A program made the position numbers and the translations under genes. The notes beneath the pieces are model-generated. The model had not been told where the DNA came from. It saw only the letters and a list, made by a program, of their open reading frames with translations, and searched no databases. A stretch of 48,017 nt of DNA, from NCBI GenBank assembly GCA_945882615.1, contig CAMCWK010000022.1:1-48017 (forward strand). The letters run 5' to 3'. This document shows, piece by piece, positions 9,353 to 17,225 of the stretch. The stretch comes from Rhizobium sp. Q54 (GTDB lineage: Bacteria > Pseudomonadota > Alphaproteobacteria > Micropepsales > Micropepsaceae). The number at the start of each line of letters is the position of its first letter. The stretch's first letter is position 1.

Positions 9353-9360
9353 GCCGACAC

Positions 9361-9490
9361 CTCTCCATGGCCGGGCCCCCCGATCCGCGCGAAGCGCGGT
9401 CGGAGGGTAAACTTCACGACCCGGCCATCCATCGTGCGACTTGGATTGCTTCACGAAGTTGGATGGGCGGCTTAAGGCCGCCCATGGTGA
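9361..9490. repeat. Composite hairpin repeat, long form, copy 1
   Basis: The element has two hairpins. The first has an outer stem ATGGCCGGG / CCCGGCCAT enclosing an expanded loop (about 9376-9418) that contains the stem CCGCGC-GAAG-CGCGG and the block GGAGGGTAAACTTCACGA. The second (9461-9485) is a GGGCGG...CCGCCC hairpin with a CTTAAGG core. A second copy lies inverted at 42534-42647. The inner block is identical between copies while the outer stem bases differ in a pairing-preserving way. Confidence 0.85.
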
Positions 9491-9504
9491 GTTGATAGTG
9501 AGCG

Positions 9505-9537
9505 CCCGGACCCGCGAAAGCGGTCCGGGTGTTTTTT
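9505..9537 (+). terminator. Rho-independent terminator of the FAH-HpaI unit
   Basis: A stem CCCGGAC(C)CGC / GCGGTCCGGG with a GAAA loop (9505-9529) is followed by six Ts (9532-9537). The T run overlaps the stop codon of the convergent CcmI-like gene. Confidence 0.85.
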
Positions 9538-10426
9538 AATTCAGCTTCAGCGCCTTGGCGGTGGTGTCGAAAGCGGTCTGGGCGTCGGGATTGCCGGCGA
9601 ATGTCTTGCGCGCCGTGGCCAGTGCTTCCTGCGCCTTGGCGGTTTCGTTCAGCACGGCATAGGCGCGGATCAACCGAACCCAGCCCAGCGCGTCATTGGG
9701 ATCGCCCTTCAGCCTTGCTGCCAGCATCTCCACCATCTTGCGCGGGTCGGGCGCCGCGCCGGGATTGCCGCGCGTGACATCGGCGGTCAGCAGCGCCATC
9801 CGGTCCACCAGCATCTGGTAGAGCGGCGTGGCCGGTGACGTATCGGCGAGCAGGCTCTGCCACATCTGCGCCGCGCCGGCATTGTCGCCCTTGGCCCGCC
9901 GCGCATCGCCCAGATAGAAGCGCGCCGGTGCGTTGGTCGGATCGACCTGCAGCGCCGCTATGAATGATGCTTCCGCCTCCGGTGGCACCTTGCCGCCATT
10001 GGCCATCACCAGCGCTTCGCCATAGGCCGTGTTCAGTTCCGGATCGCCCTTGCCTTCCAGCACAATGGCGCGGCCGAGCGCCCTGGCAGCATTGGCCGGA
10101 TCGCGCGCCGCCATATAGGCCTGTCCCAGGAAACGCCAGGCACGGGCGTCGGTGGGATACTGGCGCACCCGCTGGATCAGAAGCGGGATCAGGGTATTGG
10201 GTTCGTTGACGCTCAGCGCGTCGGTGCCGCGGGCCTCGCGCTGCGCCAGATAGGGACGGCCCACCATCCAATAGGTGCCGCTGCCGACGGCCAGCACGAA
10301 AAGGGCGAGGCCGGCGGCGATAAGTCCGGTGCGCTTCTTGTTCTTGGCGCGCAGCAGCGGCACCGCCGCAAAGGCGATGGCCAAAAGCGCCACGACCATG
10401 AAACCAATAACGGGAACGGCGATCAC
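9536..10426 (-). CDS. TPR-repeat membrane protein, CcmI/CcmH-C-like
   Basis: The protein has 296 residues, with two N-terminal membrane helices (about residues 3-25 and 33-55) and then a periplasmic domain of tetratricopeptide repeats (for example ARAWRFLGQAYMAARDPANAARALGRAI and APARFYLGDARRAKGDNAGAA). This layout is that of CcmI, the apocytochrome c chaperone, but no other ccm gene is nearby, so the cytochrome assignment is inference. The start is GTG 10426, overlapping the stop of the upstream methyltransferase gene as GTGA. It converges with the HpcH/HpaI gene. Confidence 0.7.
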   Translation of the reverse strand: MIAVPVIGFMVVALLAIAFAAVPLLRAKNKKRTGLIAAGLALFVLAVGSGTYWMVGRPYLAQREARGTDALSVNEPNTLIPLLIQRVRQYPTDARAWRFLGQAYMAARDPANAARALGRAIVLEGKGDPELNTAYGEALVMANGGKVPPEAEASFIAALQVDPTNAPARFYLGDARRAKGDNAGAAQMWQSLLADTSPATPLYQMLVDRMALLTADVTRGNPGAAPDPRKMVEMLAARLKGDPNDALGWVRLIRAYAVLNETAKAQEALATARKTFAGNPDAQTAFDTTAKALKLN

Positions 10427-11187
10427 GGCTGCCCTCTATATTTGTTGCGCACCAGCGCCACGATCATGCCGCGAATGGTACGGGCTTGCTGATCGGTCAG
10501 GCCGGAACGCAGGATCATGGCGCGAATGTTGCGCACCATCGCGCCCTTCTTGGCGGGAGGGAAGAAAAATCCGCCCGCATCCAGTTCGCGTTCCAGATGC
10601 TCGAACAGGTCCACCAGTTCCTGGCGGGCAGCTGGCACCGCGATTGTGGCGCGGATGCGGCTGGCGGGCGTGGCATCGGCGCTTTTCAGCCACTCATAAC
10701 CCAGCAGCAGCACCGCCTGGCCCAGATTGAGCGACCCAGCCTTGATCTCGGAATCCTTGATCTGGGGCAGGGGCGCGGTGGGAATGGTGATCAGCGCGTC
10801 GCACAGCGAAATCTCGTCATTGTCCAGGCCCGCCCGTTCGCCGCCGAACAGCAGTGCGGTCTTCAGCCCCTTTTCCGACGCCTGGCGCAGGCGCGCGACG
10901 GCAGCCTCTGGCGTCAGCACCTCGCGCGTCACGTCGCGGCCCCGCGCCGTGGTCGCCAGCACCAGCTGGCAATCGGCCAGCGCGGCTTTGGCATCGGGAT
11001 GGATCTGCGCCCGCTCCAGTATGTCGCCGGCGCCCGAAGCCAGTATCTGCGCCCGGTCGTTGGGCCATTCCATCTTGGGCGCGATCAGGCGCAGTTCCGA
11101 CAGGCCGAAATTCTTCATCGCCCGGGCGGCGGCGCCGACATTTTCGCCCATCTGGGTATGGGACAGGATGATGGCGGGGGCGGTCAT
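10423..11187 (-). CDS. TrmJ-like SPOUT tRNA/rRNA 2'-O-methyltransferase
   Basis: This 254-residue SPOUT (TrmH group 1) methyltransferase has the AdoMet knot motifs near the middle: [15 protein letters not shown], then ITIPTAP and [15 protein letters not shown]. The N-terminus [20 protein letters not shown] is characteristic of TrmJ, which methylates the ribose at tRNA position 32. The C-terminal 90 residues form the helical extension seen in TrmJ. ATG 11187 is divergent from icd. The stop overlaps the CcmI-like start. The exact RNA target is inferred. Confidence 0.87.
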   Translation of the reverse strand: MTAPAIILSHTQMGENVGAAARAMKNFGLSELRLIAPKMEWPNDRAQILASGAGDILERAQIHPDAKAALADCQLVLATTARGRDVTREVLTPEAAVARLRQASEKGLKTALLFGGERAGLDNDEISLCDALITIPTAPLPQIKDSEIKAGSLNLGQAVLLLGYEWLKSADATPASRIRATIAVPAARQELVDLFEHLERELDAGGFFFPPAKKGAMVRNIRAMILRSGLTDQQARTIRGMIVALVRNKYRGQP

Positions 11188-11195
11188 TTTGCGCT

Positions 11196-11224
11196 TTGAC
11201 GGGCCTTTATGGGCGGGTTATTTG
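11196..11224 (+). promoter_or_regulatory. Possible icd promoter
   Basis: TTGACG (11196-11201) and TATTTG (11219-11224) are spaced by 17 bp in the divergent gap between the TrmJ-like gene and icd. The 5' leader would be about 57 bases. Support is spacing and -35 quality only. Confidence 0.35.
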
Positions 11225-11287
11225 AGGCCTCGCTATATCCGGTCCGGCCCCGGTTTTCGAGGCTTTCTTCCAGCAAGGGAATTCGTC

Positions 11288-12499
11288 ATGGAAAAGATCA
11301 AGGTCGCCAATCCGGTCGTGGAACTGGACGGCGACGAGATGACCCGCATCATCTGGGACCTGATCAAGAAGAAGCTGGTCCTGCCCTATCTGGACATCGA
11401 TCTGCATTATTACGACCTGGGCATGGAACATCGCGACGCCACCGACGACAAGGTGACGGTCGAGGCCGCAGAAGCCATCAAGAAATACGGTGTGGGCGTG
11501 AAGTGCGCCACCATCACCCCCGACGAAGCGCGGGTGCAGGAATTCAAGCTCAAGAAGATGTGGAAGTCGCCCAACGGCACCATCCGCAACATCCTGGGCG
11601 GAGTCATTTTCCGCGAACCGATTATTTGTTCAAATGTTCCGCGCTTGGTGCCGGGCTGGACCCAGCCCATCGTCGTCGGCCGTCACGCCTTTGGCGACCA
11701 GTATCGCGCCACCGATTTCCTCTTCCCGGGCAAGGGCACGCTGACCATCAAGTTCGTGGGTGAAGACGGCAAGACCATCGAGCATGAAGTGTTCAAGGCG
11801 CCGGGCAGCGGCGTCGCCATGGCGATGTACAACCTCGACGAGTCGATCCGCGAATTCGCCCGCGCCTCGCTGAACTACGGGTTGATGCGCAAATACCCGG
11901 TCTATCTGTCGACCAAGAACACCATCCTGAAAGCCTATGACGGCCGCTTCAAGGACCTGTTCCAGGAAATCTATGAGGCCGAGTTCAAGTCCAAGTTCGA
12001 AGCCCTGGGCATCGTTTATGAACACCGCCTGATCGACGACATGGTGGCGTCAGCCCTCAAGTGGAGCGGCGGCTATGTCTGGGCCTGCAAGAATTACGAC
12101 GGCGACGTGCAGTCCGACACGGTGGCGCAGGGTTTCGGCTCACTGGGCCTGATGACCAGCGTGCTGTTCACCCCCGACGGCAAGACGGTGGAAGCCGAAG
12201 CCGCGCATGGCACGGTGACGCGCCATTACCGCGAACATCAGAAAGGCAAGGCCACCTCGACCAATTCCATCGCCTCGATCTTCGCCTGGACCCGCGGTTT
12301 GGCCCATCGCGCCAAGCTGGATGGCAATGACAAGCTGGCCAAGTTCGCGCTGACCATGGAAAAGGTCTGCGTCGATACCGTCGAGCAGGGCTTCATGACC
12401 AAGGACCTGGCGCTGCTGGTCGGTCCCGACCAGAAGTGGCTGACCACCGAAGGCTTCCTCGACAAGGTCGACGAAAACCTCAAGCGCGCTATGGCGTAG
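11288..12499 (+). CDS. icd: NADP-dependent isocitrate dehydrogenase (eukaryotic-like type)
   Basis: This is the TCA-cycle oxidative decarboxylase converting isocitrate to 2-oxoglutarate. It has 403 residues and belongs to the homodimeric type shared with mitochondrial IDH2, as usual in alphaproteobacteria. Motifs include [12 protein letters not shown] at the start, [13 protein letters not shown] for substrate phosphate and carboxylate binding, [18 protein letters not shown] with a metal Asp, and [11 protein letters not shown] for NADP. The frame continues upstream, but ATG 11288 gives the conserved [20 protein letters not shown] start. Two REP-like hairpins lie beyond the stop. Confidence 0.97.
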   Translation: MEKIKVANPVVELDGDEMTRIIWDLIKKKLVLPYLDIDLHYYDLGMEHRDATDDKVTVEAAEAIKKYGVGVKCATITPDEARVQEFKLKKMWKSPNGTIRNILGGVIFREPIICSNVPRLVPGWTQPIVVGRHAFGDQYRATDFLFPGKGTLTIKFVGEDGKTIEHEVFKAPGSGVAMAMYNLDESIREFARASLNYGLMRKYPVYLSTKNTILKAYDGRFKDLFQEIYEAEFKSKFEALGIVYEHRLIDDMVASALKWSGGYVWACKNYDGDVQSDTVAQGFGSLGLMTSVLFTPDGKTVEAEAAHGTVTRHYREHQKGKATSTNSIASIFAWTRGLAHRAKLDGNDKLAKFALTMEKVCVDTVEQGFMTKDLALLVGPDQKWLTTEGFLDKVDENLKRAMA

Positions 12500-12620
12500 G
12501 GGCGCGGCTCTTTTGCGTCGTGAGTTCGTCGCGCGTGCTCACGGGCTTCTAGCCCGCTCCGCGCGACACTCCTGCTCACGCCACAAAATCCCTCGCGCCG
12601 ACTTGATTTCAGAAAAATCT

Positions 12621-12684
12621 CTCCATGGCCGGGCTTGACCCGGCCATCCATAGATCACCGGCTCAAGGCCGGTGATAGTGAGGA
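12621..12684. repeat. Double hairpin repeat, short form, downstream of icd
   Basis: Two adjacent palindromes: ATGGCCGGG-CTTGA-CCCGGCCAT (12625-12647) and ATCACCGGC...GCCGGTGAT (12654-12676). They share ends and arrangement with the composite elements at 9361 and 42534, but the first hairpin has only a 5-base loop. They probably end both the icd and GGDEF transcripts. Confidence 0.8.
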
Positions 12685-12692
12685 GTTGTTAG

Positions 12693-13427
12693 TTACTCCG
12701 CCACCGCGCGCTGCATCTTCTTCTGCGCGTACATTGCCTGGTCGGCGCGCGCCATGGCCAGGTCGGGACTGTCGCCCGACTTAAGCTCGAAGGCGCCATA
12801 GGCGAAGCTGACCGGAATGGTCTGGCCGTCCCAGATGGTGGGCGAGGCTTTCAGCGCATCGGCCAATGTATCGGCTTTCTTCAGCGCCTGTTCCTGGTTG
12901 GCGTGGCTCAGAAGCACGCCGAACTCGTCGCCGCCCAGCCGCCCGACGCAATCGCTGTCACGCACATGCCCCAGCAGCACGCTGGCGAAATGGGTCAGCA
13001 CCGCATCGCCCGCGGCATGGCCATGGGTGTCGTTGGTCCTTTTCAGGTGGTTGAGGTCGAAATAGATCAGCGAGGCCGGGGTGTTGTAGCGCCCGGTGAA
13101 GGCGATATAGCGCGTCAGCTCGCGCACAAAGGCGCGGCGGTTGAGCAGCGGCAGCATGCCGTCCTGGTCGGCGGTCTTTTCCACCTCGTCCAGCCGGGCG
13201 CGGGTCTGGGTCAGTTCGCGGCGCAAACTGTCGACTTCGGTCATCAGGCCCATGATGGCGTCGCGCACCCGCGGGGTGAATTCGGCATCGGGAATGCCCA
13301 GCACGCTGGCGGCGGGCGTCACCGCATCGACGCGGGCCACGCCATCGGTTGCCTCTATGCGCCGGGCATAGGCGGCCTGGGCCACCGAGCGGGCCGGGCG
13401 AACAGGGCTGTTGCGGTCGACTTTCAT
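12693..13427 (-). CDS. GGDEF-domain diguanylate cyclase
   Basis: The protein has 244 residues with no membrane segment. The N-terminal half is unfamiliar and ends in a predicted coiled coil (MTEVDSLRRELTQTRARLDE). The C-terminal GGDEF domain carries the intact active site GRLGGDEFGVL. An RDSD product-inhibition (I) site sits exactly five residues before GGDEF, so it should make c-di-GMP with feedback control. ATG 13427 was chosen over a longer frame (13448). Two CtrA-like TTAA-N7 boxes lie 40-86 bases upstream of the start, suggesting cell-cycle control. It is divergent from purE. Confidence 0.9.
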   Translation of the reverse strand: MKVDRNSPVRPARSVAQAAYARRIEATDGVARVDAVTPAASVLGIPDAEFTPRVRDAIMGLMTEVDSLRRELTQTRARLDEVEKTADQDGMLPLLNRRAFVRELTRYIAFTGRYNTPASLIYFDLNHLKRTNDTHGHAAGDAVLTHFASVLLGHVRDSDCVGRLGGDEFGVLLSHANQEQALKKADTLADALKASPTIWDGQTIPVSFAYGAFELKSGDSPDLAMARADQAMYAQKKMQRAVAE

Positions 13428-13466
13428 GGCCTGCCTTCTGGCTCCCAAAGCCTAGCGGGAACCGCT

Positions 13467-13481
13467 TTAACAATGCGTTTA
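13467..13481. promoter_or_regulatory. CtrA-like box upstream of the GGDEF gene (site 1)
   Basis: TTAACAATGCGTTTA matches the CtrA consensus TTAA-N7-TTAA at seven of eight bases. It lies 40 bases upstream of the GGDEF start codon and about 95 bases from purE. Confidence 0.5.
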
Positions 13482-13498
13482 TGATCCCCAACGAATGG

Positions 13499-13513
13499 TT
13501 AACGGGGGCTAAA
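13499..13513. promoter_or_regulatory. CtrA-like box upstream of the GGDEF gene (site 2)
   Basis: TTAACGGGGGCTAAA matches TTAA-N7-TTAA at seven of eight bases and is spaced 32 bp (about three helical turns) from site 1. Paired near-consensus boxes are more convincing than either alone. Confidence 0.45.
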
Positions 13514-13575
13514 CTTGCGCTTTCCTTGGACTTTTTCGCCCGTATACTGCGCCGCTTCGTGAAGCAGGGCTGGTG

Positions 13576-14100
13576 ATGGCGATTCGAAGCACTCCAAAAA
13601 AATCCGCGCGGCGTGCCGGGGCTAGAAGCCAGGTCGGCATCATCATGGGCAGCCAGTCCGACTGGCCGACCATGAAGGCGGCCGCCGATATGCTGGATGC
13701 GCTGGGCGTCGGGCATGAGACGCGCATCGTTTCAGCCCATCGCACGCCCGACCGCATGGCCGCCTATGCCAAGGAAGCCGAGGCGCGCGGCATCAAGGTG
13801 ATCATCGCCGGCGCGGGCGGGGCGGCGCATCTGCCGGGCATGGTGGCCAGCATGACGACGCTGCCGGTGCTGGGCGTGCCGGTGCAAAGCCGCGCCCTGA
13901 AGGGCCTGGATTCGCTGCTGTCGATTGCCCAGATGCCGGGCGGCGTGCCGGTGGCGACCTTCGCCATCGGCGAAGCCGGCGCCAAGAATGCCGCGCTGCA
14001 TGCGGCCGCGATCCTGGGCCTGTCGGACATCGCCCTGAAGCGCAAGCTGGACGGCTGGCGCGCCAAACAGACCAGGTCGGTCGCCAAGTCTCCCAAATGA
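13576..14100 (+). CDS. purE: N5-carboxyaminoimidazole ribonucleotide mutase (class I PurE)
   Basis: PurE converts N5-CAIR to CAIR in purine synthesis and works with PurK. Starting at ATG 13576 (a GTG lies immediately upstream in frame) it has 174 residues with a short basic N-terminal extension. Class I motifs are clear: [23 protein letters not shown] and [16 protein letters not shown]. The stop overlaps the purK start as ATGA, so the two are translationally coupled. Confidence 0.96.
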   Translation: MAIRSTPKKSARRAGARSQVGIIMGSQSDWPTMKAAADMLDALGVGHETRIVSAHRTPDRMAAYAKEAEARGIKVIIAGAGGAAHLPGMVASMTTLPVLGVPVQSRALKGLDSLLSIAQMPGGVPVATFAIGEAGAKNAALHAAAILGLSDIALKRKLDGWRAKQTRSVAKSPK

Positions 14101-15182
14101 AGACTCTGCATAAGCCGGTGCCACCCGGTGGCACCATTGGCATCATTGGCGGCGGTCAGCTTGGCCGGATGCTGGCGCTTGCCGCGGCACGCCTGGGGCT
14201 GAAGACTTACATCTACAACGACGCGCCCGATGCGCCGGCCTTCCAGGTCACGGGCCAGTCCATCGCCGCGCCCTATGACGATCTGGAAAAGCTCGCCGCC
14301 TTTGCCGATGCCTGCGACGCGGTGACCTTCGAGTTCGAGAATCTTCCCGCCCATGCCATCGCCCATCTGGCCGAACATGTTCCGGTGCGCCCCGGCGCGC
14401 AGGCGCTGGCGATTACGCAAGATCGCCTTAGCGAGAAGACCTTTGTCGAAAAGCTGGGTTTGAAGACCGCGCCGTTTTTCGATGTGACGTCGGCGGGTCA
14501 GGCGTGCGAAGCATTTGGCAAACTGGGTGGACGCGGCATCTTGAAGACGCGTCGCTTCGGCTATGACGGCAAGGGGCAGGCCAAAGTCTCGTCGGCCGAT
14601 GAAGCGGCAAAGGCGTTTGAAAGCTTCAAGGGCGCGCCGGCGATTCTGGAAGGCTTTGTCGATTTTGCGTATGAGGCCTCGGTGGTAGCGGCGCGGGGCG
14701 CGGATGGCGGCTTTGCCGCCTATGATCCCCCGGAGAATGACCACGAAAACCACATCCTGCGCCGCTCCACCGTGCCGTCGCGGCTTTCCGCGCCGCAGGT
14801 GGAAGAGGCCAAGATGATTGCCAGGCAGATCGGCGATGCGCTGGACTATGTCGGCGTCTTTGCCGTCGAACTGTTTGTCGCTGCGGACGGCGCGCTGCTG
14901 GTCAATGAAATTGCGCCGCGCGTCCACAATACCGGCCATTGGACGATCGAAGCCTGCGCCTGTTCCCAGTTCGAACAGCATATCCGCGCCGTGGCCGGCT
15001 GGCCGCTGGGCGATCCGGTGCGCCATGCCGATGCGGTGATGGAAAATATCATCGGGGCGGAAGTGGAGGCCTGGCAGTCGCTTGCCCGAACTGGCGCCCT
15101 GCATCTGTACGGCAAGGCGGAAAGCCGGCTCGGCCGCAAGATGGGCCATATCACCCGCTTAAAGCCGTTGACGAAGCCCTGA
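14097..15182 (+). CDS. purK: N5-carboxyaminoimidazole ribonucleotide synthase
   Basis: PurK is the ATP-grasp ligase that makes N5-CAIR from AIR, bicarbonate and ATP, supplying PurE. It has 361 residues. Visible are the N-terminal [20 protein letters not shown] nucleotide loop, the [17 protein letters not shown]-grasp segment, and [15 protein letters not shown] near the C-terminus. The start overlaps purE. The 3' end appears to contain a promoter (15168-15196) for the downstream asd leader. Confidence 0.96.
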   Translation: MKTLHKPVPPGGTIGIIGGGQLGRMLALAAARLGLKTYIYNDAPDAPAFQVTGQSIAAPYDDLEKLAAFADACDAVTFEFENLPAHAIAHLAEHVPVRPGAQALAITQDRLSEKTFVEKLGLKTAPFFDVTSAGQACEAFGKLGGRGILKTRRFGYDGKGQAKVSSADEAAKAFESFKGAPAILEGFVDFAYEASVVAARGADGGFAAYDPPENDHENHILRRSTVPSRLSAPQVEEAKMIARQIGDALDYVGVFAVELFVAADGALLVNEIAPRVHNTGHWTIEACACSQFEQHIRAVAGWPLGDPVRHADAVMENIIGAEVEAWQSLARTGALHLYGKAESRLGRKMGHITRLKPLTKP

Positions 15183-15196
15183 TCGCCCCATAGGTT
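15168..15196 (+). promoter_or_regulatory. Putative promoter for the asd leader transcript
   Basis: TTGACG (15168-15173) and TAGGTT (15191-15196) are spaced 17 bp at the purK 3' end. A start about 7 bases after the -10 would fall near 15203, within two or three bases of the leader ORF ATG at 15205. The leader ORF would then be read from an essentially leaderless mRNA, consistent with its poor Shine-Dalgarno sequence. Confidence 0.5.
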
Positions 15197-15204
15197 CCGC
15201 CGCC

Positions 15205-15288
15205 ATGAGCATGACCACCAAGCGCACCAAGCCGACCACCACCAAGACCCCCAAAATTTTTGGTGGGGCTGGGATCGCGCACGCTTAA
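15205..15288 (+). CDS. Putative Thr/Lys-rich leader peptide of asd (attenuation)
   Basis: This 27-codon ORF begins MSMTTKRTKPTTTKTPK. Seven of the first seventeen residues are Thr (all ACC) and four are Lys, both end-products of the aspartate pathway that Asd feeds. The composition recalls ThrL, the leader peptide of the enterobacterial thr operon. The Thr codons at 15235-15249 overlap the first strand (15239-15245) of a hairpin that competes with an antiterminator. It lies between purK and asd. No strong ribosome-binding site is seen, but a promoter predicted two or three bases upstream would make it leaderless. Translation is inferred from composition and RNA architecture. Confidence 0.6.
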   Translation: MSMTTKRTKPTTTKTPKIFGGAGIAHA

Positions 15289-15343
15289 GGTACAAGACAC
15301 GCGAAAGACCCAAGCCCCGCTCCAAACCGGACGGGGCTTTTTT
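15239..15343 (+). promoter_or_regulatory. Putative transcription attenuator of asd
   Basis: Four ordered strands are visible. Strand 1 CCACCAA (15239-15245, within the Thr codons) pairs with TTGGTGG (15260-15266). Strand 2 GGGGCTGGG (15265-15273) can instead pair with strand 3 CCCAAGCCCC (15309-15318) with one bulge. Strand 3 also forms the left arm AAGCCCCG (15312-15319) of the terminator with strand 4 CGGGGCTT (15332-15339). Ribosome stalling on Thr codons would free strand 2, block the terminator and permit asd transcription. The pairings are read from sequence; regulation is inference. Confidence 0.6.
15312..15343 (+). terminator. Intrinsic terminator just upstream of asd
   Basis: A perfect 8-bp stem AAGCCCCG / CGGGGCTT with an inner TCC/GGA extension is followed by six Ts (15338-15343). 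It ends only 20 bases before the asd GTG, too close for a separate promoter in between, so asd must be expressed by reading through it. Confidence 0.9.
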
Positions 15344-15363
15344 GTTGCCTGAAGGAGATAAAC

Positions 15364-16368
15364 GTGAAGAACAAGAATATCGCCATTGTCGGCGCCACAG
15401 GTGCAGTGGGGCGCGAATTTGTCGGCTGCCTCGAAAGCCGTGGCGTTCCGCTGGCCTCACTGAAGCTGCTGGCCAGCGCCCGCTCTGCGGGGCAGACGCA
15501 GAGCTTTCGCGGTCAGACGCTGGCTATCGAAGAGTTGAAGGAAGATTCCTTCAACGGCGTCGACATCGCGCTGTTCTCCGCCGGCAGCGGCATCTCCAAG
15601 CAATATGCGCCCATCGCGGTGAAAGCGGGTGCGGTGGTGGTCGACAATTCCTCCGCCTTCCGCGCCGATCCCGCCATCCCGCTGGTGGTGCCCGAAATCA
15701 ACGCCCATCGCATGAAGGATCACAAGGGCATCATCGCCAATCCCAACTGCGCCGCCATCACCACGCTGGTGCCGCTGTGGCCGGTGCACCAGGCCAATCC
15801 GGTGCGCCGCCTGATCGTCTCGACCTATCAGGCAGCGTCGGGCGGCGGCGCCGCCTTGATGGAAGAGTTGGAGTTTTCCACTCGCGCCTATCTGGACGGC
15901 AAGGAGTATGCGCCCAAGGTGGTCAAGTATCCCTATGCCTTCAATCTCTTCAGCCACAATACGGCGATCGACATGGCCACCGGCTATAACGATGAAGAGG
16001 CCAAGGTGATCAAGGAGACGAAGAAGATCTTCGAAGACGATCGCATCGCGGTGTCGGCGACCTGCATCCGCGTGCCGGTGCTGCGCGCTCATTCGGTGTC
16101 CATGACCTTTGAATGCGAACGTCCCATCACGCCGCAAGAGGTGAAGGCCCTGCTGGCCAAGGCGCCGGGCGTTCGCATCGTCGACGACTGGGCCAACAAT
16201 TACTTCCCCATGCCCAAGGACGCTTCGGGCCAGGGCGATGTGCTGGCGGGCCGCATCCGCAAGGACCTGTCCGATCCGTCGGGCAAGTCGATCAGCATGT
16301 TTGTCGCTGCCGACCAGCTCCTGAAGGGCGCGGCGCTCAACGCCGTGCAGATAGCGGAGCTGCTCTAA
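15364..16368 (+). CDS. asd: Aspartate-semialdehyde dehydrogenase
   Basis: Asd reduces aspartyl phosphate to aspartate semialdehyde, the branch point to lysine/diaminopimelate, threonine, methionine and isoleucine. It has 334 residues. Motifs: IVGATGAVGREFV for NADPH, the catalytic Cys in NPNCAAITTL (about Cys129), QAASGGGAA, and a His in VPVLRAHSVS. The start is GTG 15364 after the strong site GAAGGAGAT. It is preceded by an intrinsic terminator and a Thr-rich leader ORF that look like an attenuator. A long inverted repeat follows the stop and separates it from convergent COQ9. Confidence 0.97.
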   Translation: MKNKNIAIVGATGAVGREFVGCLESRGVPLASLKLLASARSAGQTQSFRGQTLAIEELKEDSFNGVDIALFSAGSGISKQYAPIAVKAGAVVVDNSSAFRADPAIPLVVPEINAHRMKDHKGIIANPNCAAITTLVPLWPVHQANPVRRLIVSTYQAASGGGAALMEELEFSTRAYLDGKEYAPKVVKYPYAFNLFSHNTAIDMATGYNDEEAKVIKETKKIFEDDRIAVSATCIRVPVLRAHSVSMTFECERPITPQEVKALLAKAPGVRIVDDWANNYFPMPKDASGQGDVLAGRIRKDLSDPSGKSISMFVAADQLLKGAALNAVQIAELL

Positions 16369-16372
16369 CTTT

Positions 16373-16491
16373 CTGTCATTCCCGGCCGAGCGAAGCGAGG
16401 GGAAGGGAATCCATCTGTCAATCTGCACTACGCGGCAGCATAGATTCCCTTCCCCTCGCGCAGCGATGCTGCGCTCGGCCGGGAATGACAG
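16373..16491. repeat. Long imperfect inverted repeat between asd and COQ9
   Basis: The left arm (16373 to about 16413: CTGTCATTCCCGGCCGAGCG, then AGGGGAAGGGAATCC) is repeated inverted at about 16440-16491. The right arm carries an extra small hairpin (GCGCAGC-ATC-GCTGCGC). The outer ends match the GGGAATGACA repeat family seen at 2213 and 46021. A T-rich stretch follows. It probably folds in both transcripts and terminates both genes. Confidence 0.85.
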
Positions 16492-16493
16492 TT

Positions 16494-17225
16494 TTATTTT
16501 GATTTCATCCAATCGGCAAAAACGGGAAAGTTCGATAGCGTTTCCGCCGCTTTCGCCTTGAACTTCTCGAACTGCATCACATTGTCGATGCGGGCGGCGA
16601 GGAAGTCCTCAGTGGGTTTCTGATCCTCGCTGTCATCGGTGAACCAGCGCATGGCGGTGGCGCCATAGACGCCGGCGAGAATCCCGCGCTTGGTGTAGAA
16701 GTTGAAATCGGTGGAGGTATCGCCCACCGCCCGCCACATCGCATCCACCGTGCGGTACATCAGCTTGGCGCCCAGCGCGGCGTTCATCGGCAGAGACAGC
16801 ATGGCCGCGGCGCGGCGCGCGGCTTCCTTGTGCGGTTTGAGCGCATCCAGCCGCGCCCAGACGGCGGCAGCGATACGCATCCGGATCTTCATCGCCTTCA
16901 GGTCCATTGCCGCCAGCTTTGCTTCCATCTGGTCGTCGGCCCAGACGGAATAGAACTCGACCAGGCTGGCGGGCCCGTCCTTGAACAGGCGTGCGACCTC
17001 CTGCTTGCTGACGCCGGATTCCTTGCCGGCCTTTTCCAGAACCGAATCGATGAAGCCGTCGAACGCAGCATGGGGCAGGGCGGCCAGCAGCACCGCTTCG
17101 CGCAGCGCCTTGTCATCCCGTTTTTCGCCCTCAGGCGTCTCTTTCGGCGCTGCTTTTTCTTCCGGCGCGTCCGCCTTGGCGGTGGCCTTGCGGGGGCGGG
17201 TCGTCTTTTTGGGGGTGTCGCTCAT
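16494..17225 (-). CDS. COQ9 family protein (ubiquinone biosynthesis accessory)
   Basis: This 243-residue protein has a charged N-terminal tail (about 40 residues, Lys/Glu/Pro rich) and then the COQ9 helical fold: LLAALPHAAFDGFIDSVLEK, the central MRIAAAVWARLDALKPHKEA and MWRAVGDTSTDFNFYTKR, which is highly diagnostic. COQ9 binds lipid and supports COQ7-type hydroxylation in ubiquinone synthesis. In alphaproteobacteria it is found divergently near rpsU, as here with def between. The start overlaps the def stop as ATGA. Confidence 0.9.
   Translation of the reverse strand: MSDTPKKTTRPRKATAKADAPEEKAAPKETPEGEKRDDKALREAVLLAALPHAAFDGFIDSVLEKAGKESGVSKQEVARLFKDGPASLVEFYSVWADDQMEAKLAAMDLKAMKIRMRIAAAVWARLDALKPHKEAARRAAAMLSLPMNAALGAKLMYRTVDAMWRAVGDTSTDFNFYTKRGILAGVYGATAMRWFTDDSEDQKPTEDFLAARIDNVMQFEKFKAKAAETLSNFPVFADWMKSK

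Noticed and set aside
9361..9490. CRISPR-like repeat
   Set aside because: Copies are palindromic, few and far apart with no regular spacers; they are REP-like hairpins. No CRISPR array is seen anywhere in the window.
10727..11287. N-terminal extension of icd
   Set aside because: It overlaps the TrmJ-like gene antisense. [11 protein letters not shown] at 11288 is the conserved Icd start.
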